6,548 nucleotides of DNA from Rhodospirillales bacterium (GTDB lineage: Bacteria > Pseudomonadota > Alphaproteobacteria > Acetobacterales > Acetobacteraceae). The translations under genes and the position numbers were made by a program. The stretch covers positions 1-6,548 of the forward strand of contig JAATGE010000437.1 of NCBI GenBank assembly GCA_015654825.1, given 5' to 3'. The notes under the pieces were generated by a model that was not told the origin of the DNA, did not search any database, and saw only the letters and a list, made by a program, of their open reading frames with translations. Below are positions 1 to 5,230 of this stretch, piece by piece (position 1 is the stretch's first letter; every line of letters begins with the position of its first letter).

Positions 1-20
1 GGGGGCACGCCGTCGGGGGT

Positions 21-41
21 CCAGGGGGCACCGCCCCCTGG
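21..41. repeat. GC-rich hairpin repeat directly upstream of rsmD
   Basis: A perfect 9-bp inverted repeat (CCAGGGGGC at 21-29, GCCCCCTGG at 33-41) with a 3-base loop (ACC). It matches the first hairpin of the two double-hairpin elements at 2999-3047 and 3174-3228, sharing the CCAGGG/CCCTGG arms and the adjoining GGTCC/GGACC flank. It is read here in the same orientation as the 3174-3228 copy. The second hairpin of the unit would lie at 1-20; only G-rich sequence is seen there, so that half is degenerate or cut by the window edge. It has no T-run, so it is not a classical terminator. Its 3' arm ends 12 bases before the rsmD start codon. Confidence 0.8.
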
Positions 42-53
42 TCGGCGAAGCTC

Positions 54-605
54 GTGCGCATAATCTCCGGCACCTGGCGAGGCCGAACCCTGGCAGCCCC
101 GCCCGGCTCCGCAACAAGGCCAACCGCCGATCGCGTGCGCCAGGCGTTGTTCGACATGCTGATGCACGCGCCGTGGGCGGGCGGGGAGGCGGTGCGGGGC
201 GCGCATGTGCTGGATGGGTTTGCCGGCACCGGCGCGCTGGGCCTGGAGGCGTTGTCGCGGGGGGCGGCGGAGGCGATGTTTTTCGAGAGCGATCCGGCGG
301 CGCTCGCGGCGCTGCGGGCGAACGTCGCGGCGTGCGGGGCCGGCGAACGGGCAAGGGTATTCGCGGGGGATGTGCTGCGTCCGGGTAGTGCGCCGGGGGT
401 GCCGAGAAGCTTAATTTTCCTCGATCCGCCGTATGGCAAGGGGCTGGTTCAACGTTCGCTTAACGTTTTGCGCGCACAAGGGTGGCTGGCGCCCGGCTGC
501 CTGATCATTGCTGAGACGAGCCGGCTTGATCCGGTTGACGAGGGCGTCGCGCTGCTCGCGCATCGCGTGCATGGTGCCGCGGCGATAAACGTATGGCGGG
601 AGTAA
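54..605 (+). CDS. rsmD: 16S rRNA (guanine(966)-N(2))-methyltransferase RsmD
   Basis: This is the SAM-dependent enzyme that methylates N2 of G966 in 16S rRNA during assembly of the 30S subunit in the cytoplasm. The 183-residue protein starts with the family-typical MRIISGTWRGR. A conserved RPTADRVRQALF segment (residues 22-33) follows. The SAM-binding loop DGFAGTGALGLEALSRGA is at 54-71, an acidic residue (E78) that would contact the ribose follows, and the catalytic DPPY of N-methyltransferases is at 124-127. Length is close to the E. coli protein (198 aa). The start is a GTG at 54, chosen because it places MRIISG exactly at the N-terminus. No convincing Shine-Dalgarno site is visible, and a GC hairpin ends 12 bases upstream. 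A glycosyltransferase gene follows 4 bases after the stop. Identification is secure from motifs. Confidence 0.95.
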   Translation: MRIISGTWRGRTLAAPPGSATRPTADRVRQALFDMLMHAPWAGGEAVRGAHVLDGFAGTGALGLEALSRGAAEAMFFESDPAALAALRANVAACGAGERARVFAGDVLRPGSAPGVPRSLIFLDPPYGKGLVQRSLNVLRAQGWLAPGCLIIAETSRLDPVDEGVALLAHRVHGAAAINVWRE

Positions 606-609
606 CCGC

Positions 610-1764
610 ATGCCGGACCAGGCGGAGACAGTATTGCAGCGGCGGCCGATCGAGGCATTTGCCGCCGCGGGGCTGATGGGTCCGGGCCGGCCGGTGCAGC
701 ACGTGCATTCACTGGCGCCGGTGCGTGTGTCGCTGCCGGCGCTGACCAACGGGCGCCATTTCCTGCAGCAATATCAATTGCGCGAACTGCCCGACCAGGG
801 AATGTGGCGGCACGGCCATTACGACAGTTTCGCGCCGCCGATTTTCCTGCTCCACGATGCGCTGGTGCATTCGTCGGCCGGCATTGTTGCGGTGGGCGAC
901 CAGGTCATCTCCGAAACACTGGCCCACACGGACCCCGAAGCGCACGGCTTTCGTGTGCTGGCCAAGGGCATTGCGATCCGGCCCGCCCCGGTGCGGCGGC
1001 TTGGCGGGGCGTACATCCACCTGCTGGCGGGCGGCGAGTCCGACTATTACCACAGCATGATGATGGGCATCGCGCGGCTCGCTTCGGTCCCGGAAAACTA
1101 CCAGGCGGCCGCCGCCGGCGTGCTGGTGGCGCGGGCTGCCGCGCGAACCCGCGAAGCGCTGGCGCTGCTGGACCTGATGCCGAGCCTGGCGATCGAGGAA
1201 GTCGGGCGGGACGCGACGCTGCGCGTGGAAACGCTGATCCTGCCGCTCTCGGTGTGCGGGGAGAGCGCGTATCATCCGTGCGTGGCGGATTTCTATCGCG
1301 CGATTTCAACCAACGTGCCGCCGATGGCGCGGCCGTCGCCGCGGCGGATCTATATCGACCGCAGGCACACCGGCGAGCGGCCGCTGGTCAACGAAGCCGA
1401 ACTGATGGGTGCGTTGGCCGGGCTTGGGTTCGTCATGGTGCGGCCGGACATGCTGAGCCTGGCGGACCAGGTGCGGCTGTTTCGCGGCGCTGAAGTGATT
1501 GTCGCACCGCATGGCGCGGAGCTCACCAACCTGGGCTTCTGCCGGCCCGGCACGCAAATCATCGAGCTACTGATGGATGCTTACTGCAATTGGTGTTTTC
1601 GCAACCTGGCCGGGCTGCTGCGGCTGCGTTACGATTGCGTTGTCGGGCTGGCGCAGCGGCCGTGGCCGGACCTCAATCCGGGCATGCACGGCACGCCCTG
1701 GAAAATATCAGTCAATCACGTGGTGGCAGCCGCGGCGCAGACCTGTCAGCAAGCAGCCGCGTAA
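610..1764 (+). CDS. glycosyltransferase family 61 protein (DUF563-type)
   Basis: A predicted cytoplasmic sugar transferase of 384 residues, without signal peptide or membrane segment. Hallmarks of the GT61/DUF563 family are visible. A YYH segment (SDYYHSMMMGIARL, 144-157) corresponds to the usual NYYHW region. The RRIYIDRRHTGERPLVNEAE block is at 245-264. The signature AEVIVAPHGAELTNLGF is at 294-310, followed by PGTQIIEL. Bacterial members are often annotated as capsular polysaccharide biosynthesis-like proteins; donor and acceptor cannot be read from the sequence. The ATG at 610 lies 4 bases after the rsmD stop, with GGGAG at 598-602 as a well-spaced ribosome-binding site inside the end of rsmD, so co-transcription is likely. 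Nothing else in the window points to a polysaccharide cluster. Family call is strong, exact role unknown. Confidence 0.9.
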   Translation: MPDQAETVLQRRPIEAFAAAGLMGPGRPVQHVHSLAPVRVSLPALTNGRHFLQQYQLRELPDQGMWRHGHYDSFAPPIFLLHDALVHSSAGIVAVGDQVISETLAHTDPEAHGFRVLAKGIAIRPAPVRRLGGAYIHLLAGGESDYYHSMMMGIARLASVPENYQAAAAGVLVARAAARTREALALLDLMPSLAIEEVGRDATLRVETLILPLSVCGESAYHPCVADFYRAISTNVPPMARPSPRRIYIDRRHTGERPLVNEAELMGALAGLGFVMVRPDMLSLADQVRLFRGAEVIVAPHGAELTNLGFCRPGTQIIELLMDAYCNWCFRNLAGLLRLRYDCVVGLAQRPWPDLNPGMHGTPWKISVNHVVAAAAQTCQQAAA

Positions 1765-1850
1765 ATCGGCCGGCGCGCGCTGCTCATCGGCACTGAAAGT
1801 GCGAAGCGGAAACCCGGCAGCGGAACACAAAAGTCGGGGGGCAAGCACAC

Positions 1851-1876
1851 AAAAGGCGGGGCCATTACCCCGCCTT
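1851..1876 (-). terminator. rho-independent terminator of the 66-codon minus-strand gene
   Basis: A perfect 9-bp inverted repeat (AAGGCGGGG at 1853-1861, CCCCGCCTT at 1868-1876) has a 6-base loop. Read on the minus strand, the GC stem runs into TTTT followed by GTGTG, about 26 bases after the stop of the 1903-2103 gene. Read on the plus strand the stem is followed by GCGG without a T-run, so any action on the converging glycosyltransferase transcript would be weaker. Confidence 0.75.
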
Positions 1877-1902
1877 GCGGTATCCGGCGCGGCGCAGGCC
1901 AG

Positions 1903-2103
1903 TTAGCGGCGCTGCTTTTCGAGAATGAAGTCGCCGCCGATATTGTCGCCGCCCTTGCCGGTTTCGCTCACAACGGAGAGCCCGGCGCCACGGCCGCCAC
2001 GCAACTCGTTGTAAAGCCGAATGAAGTCGTCCAGGCGGCGGGCCTCGGCCAACGCAGCATCACGACGGGCGGTAGCTTCACGCAATACTGTATCGTCATC
2101 CAT
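1903..2103 (-). CDS. small hypothetical protein, 66 aa
   Basis: I do not recognise a family for this 66-residue protein. It opens with three acidic residues (MDDD). Residues 4-35 (through RRLDDFIRLYNEL) look like one charged amphipathic helix rich in Ala, Arg, Asp and Glu. A glycine-rich, likely flexible tail follows (GGRGAG, then GKGGDNIGG), ending in a basic KQRR. There is no signal peptide, membrane segment or Cys/His metal motif. AGAG lies 9-12 bases before the ATG as a modest ribosome-binding site. A TTGACA promoter upstream and a hairpin terminator downstream frame it as an independent transcription unit. It converges on the glycosyltransferase gene and diverges from pgsA. The charged helix could serve in dimerisation or binding a partner, but that is speculation. 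Confidence 0.7.
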   Translation of the reverse strand: MDDDTVLREATARRDAALAEARRLDDFIRLYNELRGGRGAGLSVVSETGKGGDNIGGDFILEKQRR

Positions 2104-2141
2104 GTCTTTAACTCTACCCCCAACTTGCCTAGCCGTGCAAC

Positions 2142-2170
2142 ATAAAAAACACCAAAATCGGAAATGTCAA
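2142..2170 (-). promoter_or_regulatory. candidate sigma-70 promoter for the 66-codon gene
   Basis: On the minus strand a perfect TTGACA (2165-2170) is followed after exactly 17 bases by TTTTAT (2142-2147, four of six matches to TATAAT), inside an AT-rich patch that contrasts with the GC-rich surroundings. Transcription would begin near 2135 and give a leader of about 30 bases before the ATG at 2103. The -35 match and spacing are good; the -10 is imperfect. Confidence 0.6.
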
Positions 2171-2323
2171 CATTTTCTGAAAATTCCCGCCACAAAAGCA
2201 GTCCTCGTTGGCGGTATTGCAACCGGACCGCGCCCTGCCTCCCAATCCCGCCTCCCAGTGCCGCAATGACCTGTCGGCGCGGGGTGCACAGACCACCGCA
2301 AGCTAGGCTACGGTGCCGACCAC

Positions 2324-2977
2324 ATGCCGCAGAACCTGCCCAATCTGCTGACCCTCTCGCGTATCGCGGCCATCCCGCTGCTGGTCGCGCTGGTGGCACT
2401 CCATAGGCCAGGCGCCGATCTGGCGGCCTGCGCGCTGTTTGCCGTCGCCGGATTTACCGACTGGCTCGATGGGCGGATCGCCCGCCAACGCAAACTGCAA
2501 TCCGACCTCGGGCGCATGCTCGATCCGATCGCCGACAAGCTGCTGGTCGGTGCCACACTGATGGTGCTGGCCGGCATGGACCGGCTCTCGCCGCTCGGGC
2601 TGTATCCGGCAATCGTCATCATGTGCCGGGAAATCCTGGTCAGCGGCCTGCGCGAATACCTGGCCGGGCTGGCGGTGCGGCTGCCGGTGACGCGGCTGGC
2701 GAAATGGAAAACCGGGCTGCAAATGGCGGCAATCGGAACGCTGCTGGCCGGCGATACCGGAGCGGCGAAAATCGGCCTCGCAGCGGTGCCGGTCGGCGCG
2801 ATCGGCGAGGCAATGCTGTGGGTCGCCGCGCTGCTGACCCTGGTGACGGGCTGGGATTACCTGCTGGCCGGGCTGCAACACGTCGCGCCGTTCCAGGCGC
2901 CCCTCGTTGACCGCCCGCCGCCGGACAACGGAGTTAGTCCGAAGGCGCCGGTCGTGCCGGAGCTTTCTGACTACTGA
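2324..2977 (+). CDS. pgsA: CDP-diacylglycerol--glycerol-3-phosphate 3-phosphatidyltransferase
   Basis: An inner-membrane enzyme that transfers a phosphatidyl group from CDP-diacylglycerol to glycerol-3-phosphate, giving phosphatidylglycerol phosphate, the committed step to phosphatidylglycerol and cardiolipin. The CDP-alcohol phosphatidyltransferase signature is complete: D46, D49, G50, A53, R54, G63, D67 and D71 in TDWLDGRIAR and SDLGRMLDPIAD. The N-terminus MPQNLPNLLTLSR is family-typical and fixes the start. Hydrophobic segments lie near 13-26, 33-45, 73-85, 92-108, 132-142 and 163-184. At 217 residues it is longer than usual (about 180-190); the extra part is a Pro-rich polar tail from about residue 190. 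The ribosome-binding site is weak. A possible -10 (TAGGCT, 2304-2309) would give a very short leader, but no good -35 is seen. Other CDP-alcohol transferases are less likely given the N-terminus. Confidence 0.93.
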   Translation: MPQNLPNLLTLSRIAAIPLLVALVALHRPGADLAACALFAVAGFTDWLDGRIARQRKLQSDLGRMLDPIADKLLVGATLMVLAGMDRLSPLGLYPAIVIMCREILVSGLREYLAGLAVRLPVTRLAKWKTGLQMAAIGTLLAGDTGAAKIGLAAVPVGAIGEAMLWVAALLTLVTGWDYLLAGLQHVAPFQAPLVDRPPPDNGVSPKAPVVPELSDY

Positions 2978-2998
2978 CTGCTGGTTGGGTGAAGCAAG

Positions 2999-3047
2999 GA
3001 AGGCCAGGGCTCCGCCCTGGACCCGCTGGGGACAAGTCCCCAGACCC
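2999..3047 (+). repeat. double-hairpin repeat, left copy (behind pgsA)
   Basis: Two adjacent perfect hairpins: CCAGGGC (3004-3010) with GCCCTGG (3014-3020), loop TCC; and CTGGGGAC (3026-3033) with GTCCCCAG (3036-3043). The unit begins GAAGGCC and ends AGACCC. It starts 21 bases after the pgsA stop. The reverse complement of 3174-3228 aligns along the whole unit, so this is one of two inverted copies. There is no T-run. It may act as a 3'-end stabiliser or a termination aid, or be a mobile intergenic repeat; the sequence alone does not decide. Confidence 0.85.
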
Positions 3048-3064
3048 TATTATATCTGTTCCGA

Positions 3065-3159
3065 GGCTGGCATGCGGCTGACGGGCGTCGCCGCTGCGCG
3101 GCGTTTTCATCGGCGCCCCGGCGAAGCCTGTACCAGCCATGGATGTTCTGGCTTCGCCG
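3065..3159. repeat. foldable core between the two double-hairpin copies
   Basis: No gene is supported in this stretch, but several inverted repeats are visible. CGGCGAAGCC (3119-3128) pairs with GGCTTCGCCG (3150-3159), a 10-bp stem with a 21-base loop. CGCCGC (3089-3094) pairs with GCGGCG (3098-3103), loop TGC. GGGCG (3083-3087) pairs with CGCCC (3114-3118). GGCTGG (3065-3070) can pair with CCAGCC (3133-3138), which competes with the 10-bp stem. Short GC stems arise by chance in such DNA; the 10-bp stem is the only strong one. Short open frames here show no recognisable domain. Confidence 0.5.
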
Positions 3160-3173
3160 TTCGCCCAATGAAT

Positions 3174-3228
3174 GGGGTCTGGGGCCTACTGGCCCCAGCT
3201 TGGTCCAGGGGCAGCGCCCCTGGCCTTC
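3174..3228 (-). repeat. double-hairpin repeat, right copy (behind the hydrolase gene)
   Basis: An inverted copy of the 2999-3047 unit. CTGGGGCC (3179-3186) pairs with GGCCCCAG (3191-3198), loop TACT; CCAGGGGC (3205-3212) pairs with GCCCCTGG (3216-3223), loop AGC. Compared with the left copy, the first stem is one base pair longer with both arms changed. In the second stem an A-T pair is replaced by C-G, again with both arms changed. On the minus strand the unit begins 6 bases after the stop of the hydrolase gene, so each of the two converging genes ends in the same structure in the same reading direction. Confidence 0.85.
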
Positions 3229-3234
3229 GACAGG

Positions 3235-4005
3235 TCAGTCGGCGGCCAGGGCCATCTCACGCATCGCGGTGCCGCGCACGGCAGCGCCGAATACTTCGAA
3301 TATGCGCCGCGAGATGGGGTCGGTAGCGAAATCGGCCTCGGGATGCCATTGCACACCCAGTACAAACCCGCGCCCGGCGGTCCAGCAGACCGACTCGATC
3401 GTGCCGTCGGCGGCTTCGGCCTCTACGACGAGACCGCCGGCAAGGCGGTCAATACCCTGCTGGTGCAGCGAATTGACCTCCACGTGGCCGCATTCGGCCA
3501 GACGGTGCAGCATGCCGCCCAGGCGCAGCCGCACGCCGTGCGCCTTGGCGAATTTCAGCGCCAGATCATCGGTCTGCGGCGCCGAATGATCCATCCGGCC
3601 AGGCACATCCCTCAGGCACTGATGCAGCGTGCCGCCGAGAGCTACGTTCAGTTCCTGCAATCCACGGCAAATCGCCAGCACCGGCATGCCGCGCGCCACC
3701 GCGGCGCGGATCAGCGGCAACGTCGTCGCGTCGCGGGCGCCGTCCTCCTTCATGCCGTCGGGCAGCGGCGGGCCGCCATAATGCACCGGTGCCACCATGC
3801 TGCGGCTGCCGGTCAGCAAAATGCCGTCGAGCCGGCTCAGCAGGGTTTCTATATCGGCAGTCGCGCCGAGCGCCGGCAGCAACACCGGCACGGCATCGGC
3901 ACACTGCTCGACCGCCCGCACACACGCGTCGGAGGCGGCGTGATTCGCCAGCGTGTTCGGGCCGAAGTTCTTGACGCAGCAGGAAATTCCGACGAGTGAG
4001 CGCAT
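3235..4005 (-). CDS. gamma-glutamyl-gamma-aminobutyrate hydrolase family protein (PuuD-like, peptidase C26)
   Basis: A cytoplasmic class I glutamine amidotransferase-fold hydrolase of 256 residues. E. coli PuuD (254 aa, nucleophile Cys114) cleaves gamma-glutamyl-GABA in putrescine breakdown; this protein is almost the same length. Its catalytic triad is visible as C113 in LAICRGLQELN, and H221 and E223 in GVQWHPEAD. Other family blocks are DGILLTGSRSMVAPVHYGG (60-78), GGTLHQ (124-129) and VNSLHQQGIDRLA (177-189). Several related enzymes share this fold, and no other putrescine gene is present, so the substrate is inferred, not shown. The ATG at 4005 gives the normal N-terminus (MRSLVGISCCVKN). 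No clear ribosome-binding site is seen. A minus-strand TTGACA at 4032-4037 is close enough to the start to imply a very short or absent leader. The gene is divergent from the membrane-protein gene to its right. Confidence 0.9.
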   Translation of the reverse strand: MRSLVGISCCVKNFGPNTLANHAASDACVRAVEQCADAVPVLLPALGATADIETLLSRLDGILLTGSRSMVAPVHYGGPPLPDGMKEDGARDATTLPLIRAAVARGMPVLAICRGLQELNVALGGTLHQCLRDVPGRMDHSAPQTDDLALKFAKAHGVRLRLGGMLHRLAECGHVEVNSLHQQGIDRLAGGLVVEAEAADGTIESVCWTAGRGFVLGVQWHPEADFATDPISRRIFEVFGAAVRGTAMREMALAAD

Positions 4006-4017
4006 AGCGTGTGAATG

Positions 4018-4058
4018 ATGCCGTGCAACTATGTCAAAATGAAGAACAAAATGCCGTG
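4018..4058 (-). promoter_or_regulatory. possible control region of the hydrolase gene: TTGACA between two CACGGCAT repeats
   Basis: On the minus strand two identical octamers, CACGGCAT (4051-4058 and 4018-4025), lie 33 bases apart, start to start, in the same orientation. Between them is a perfect TTGACA (4032-4037). A -10 at the normal 17-base spacing would be TCACAC (4009-4014), a poor match, and would put the transcription start at or just before the ATG. The repeats could be binding sites for a regulator, but the octamers are short and the promoter is incomplete, so this is a tentative call. Confidence 0.3.
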
Positions 4059-4242
4059 AGGCGAAGAGGGGGCGGGTCTGTGATTTTTATGCCGCAGCGC
4101 AGCAAGGGAGGGCGCGCCCGTCAGTCGTGAAAGCCGCCAGCGCAGCTGCTGCCTACGCCTCGATCGTCCGCGCGCTTCGCTGATGGCTCTTTCGTTGGGA
4201 TACGCGGGTGCTAAAACCCGGCCCACGAAACCGGGGGCCCAG

Positions 4243-5037
4243 ATGACAGGTGCCATGCCAAGTTGGGCGTTCGCGGCCGTTCTGGTAGCCGTGTTCATAC
4301 TGGGTTTGGAGGCCGGGTGGCACGCCTATGGCAAGCTCAGGGACGATGCCGACGACGGCGCGGAAACCATCGGCGCCAGCTACATCGTCGCGGCCTCGCT
4401 GGGGCTGCTCAGCCTGGTGATCGGCTTCACCCTGGCGATGTCGCTGGACCGTTACGAAATCCGCCGCAATCTGGTGGTGCAGGAAGCCGGCGCCATTTGG
4501 ACCACCTGGTTGCGGGACCAGTTGCTCGATGAGCCGTTTCGCGGGCGCCTCGACGCAGAGTTGCGTGATTACGTCAGTGAACGACACACCTTGGCATCGG
4601 TGGGGATGAGCCGGAAGGCGCTCGACGCCGCCGATCAACGTGTAAGAGCGTTGCAACTTAAAATCTGGGCCGAAACGATGACCGCTCTGCGGGCGCCCAG
4701 TGCGCCGGCCGTGACCACCTCCGTGCTGCAGGCGACCAACGACATGTTCAATCTGCCGGCGACACGGCGTGCGGCCCTCGATGCCGAGGTGCCGCACCCT
4801 GTGATCTGGACGCTCGTTCTGGTGGCGATTATCGCGGCCACCATTACCGGCTATGGGCTCGCAGCGGGGCGGCATCGCCACCGGGCCACCTCGAGCGCGT
4901 TTTTCGTTTCCGCTGCGGTGGTGATTACCCTGATCCTCGAACTCGACCAGCCTCGCAGCCACCTGATCGGTGTACCCCAGGCGCCAATCGACCGTGTCGC
5001 GGATGCGATCTTGAAAACACCGATCGCTGTTCGCTGA
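4243..5037 (+). CDS. four-helix membrane protein resembling DUF4239/bestrophin-like proteins
   Basis: An inner-membrane protein of 264 residues from this start. Hydrophobic helices lie near residues 7-23, 47-67, 187-208 and 216-234, with a soluble, largely helical stretch of about 120 residues between helices 2 and 3. The block after helix 2 (MSLDRYEIRRNLVVQEAGAI, then WLRDQLL) and the ending LELDQPRSHLIGV are what I recall of DUF4239 proteins, often called bestrophin-like. Channel activity is not established for them. The frame is open back to an ATG at 4183, which would add 20 polar residues. I prefer 4243 because the added codons have weaker GC third-position bias, the 4183 ATG has no ribosome-binding site, and family members usually begin close to the first helix. 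A third ATG is at 4255. It is divergent from the hydrolase gene and converges on the flavoprotein gene. Gene call is strong, family call moderate. Confidence 0.8.
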   Translation: MTGAMPSWAFAAVLVAVFILGLEAGWHAYGKLRDDADDGAETIGASYIVAASLGLLSLVIGFTLAMSLDRYEIRRNLVVQEAGAIWTTWLRDQLLDEPFRGRLDAELRDYVSERHTLASVGMSRKALDAADQRVRALQLKIWAETMTALRAPSAPAVTTSVLQATNDMFNLPATRRAALDAEVPHPVIWTLVLVAIIAATITGYGLAAGRHRHRATSSAFFVSAAVVITLILELDQPRSHLIGVPQAPIDRVADAILKTPIAVR

Positions 5038-5116
5038 GCAGCGATTCGAGCATTTGGAACGCTCCTGACCTCATATCGAGTCGGGAACTTCGACCCAAAC
5101 CGAAAGCCAAATGAAT

Positions 5117-5194
5117 AAAAGTTTTTTGGTTCTTTTTTTCAAAAAAGAACAAGAGAAAAAACACTTCTTTTTGAAAAAAGAAGCAAAAACTTTT
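5117..5194. repeat. AT-rich nested inverted repeat (cruciform-like intergenic element)
   Basis: An outer 10-bp stem (AAAAGTTTTT at 5117-5126 with AAAAACTTTT at 5185-5194, extended by G5128-C5184 past a bulged T) encloses two inner hairpins. These are GTTCTTTTTT/AAAAAAGAAC (5129-5138/5141-5150) and CTTCTTTTT/AAAAAGAAG (5164-5172/5175-5183). The three stems could form a three-way junction. GC over 5111-5200 is 21% (19 of 90), against GC-rich flanks. It lies between two converging genes. Similar AT-rich repeats occur between genes in Acetobacteraceae as I recall, not checked. It lacks the GC stem of a standard terminator, though its T-runs on both strands could assist termination. The rest of 5038-5230 shows nothing further. 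Confidence 0.85.
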
Positions 5195-5230
5195 GTTAAT
5201 TGTTCCTTGTTCGACGACTTCGGATCCCCC

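Noticed and set aside
709..1275. Minus-strand open frame of 188 codons opposite the glycosyltransferase gene
   Set aside because: Arg/Gln/His-rich shadow of a well-supported gene; no motif and no upstream signals.
3004..3043. Hairpins behind pgsA as a rho-independent terminator
   Set aside because: The stems are strong but are followed by ACCC and AGACCC, not a T-run; I list them as a repeat, with a role at the 3' end left open.
2999..3228. Insertion sequence remnant
   Set aside because: The inverted units resemble termini, but the 126-base core holds no transposase fragment and no clear target duplication is visible, so I call only repeats.
2907..3326. Plus-strand open frame of 139 codons spanning the end of pgsA, the hairpin repeats and the end of the hydrolase gene
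   Set aside because: It crosses two hairpin repeats and overlaps two real genes out of frame; no recognisable domain.
4110..4119. 10-base palindrome GGGCGCGCCC upstream of the membrane-protein gene
   Set aside because: Pure G/C palindromes of this length are expected by chance in DNA this GC-rich, and no matching site is seen nearby.
4153..4962. Minus-strand open frame of 269 codons opposite the membrane-protein gene
   Set aside because: The product is rich in Arg, Gln, His and Gly with no domain, while the opposite strand gives a coherent four-helix membrane protein.
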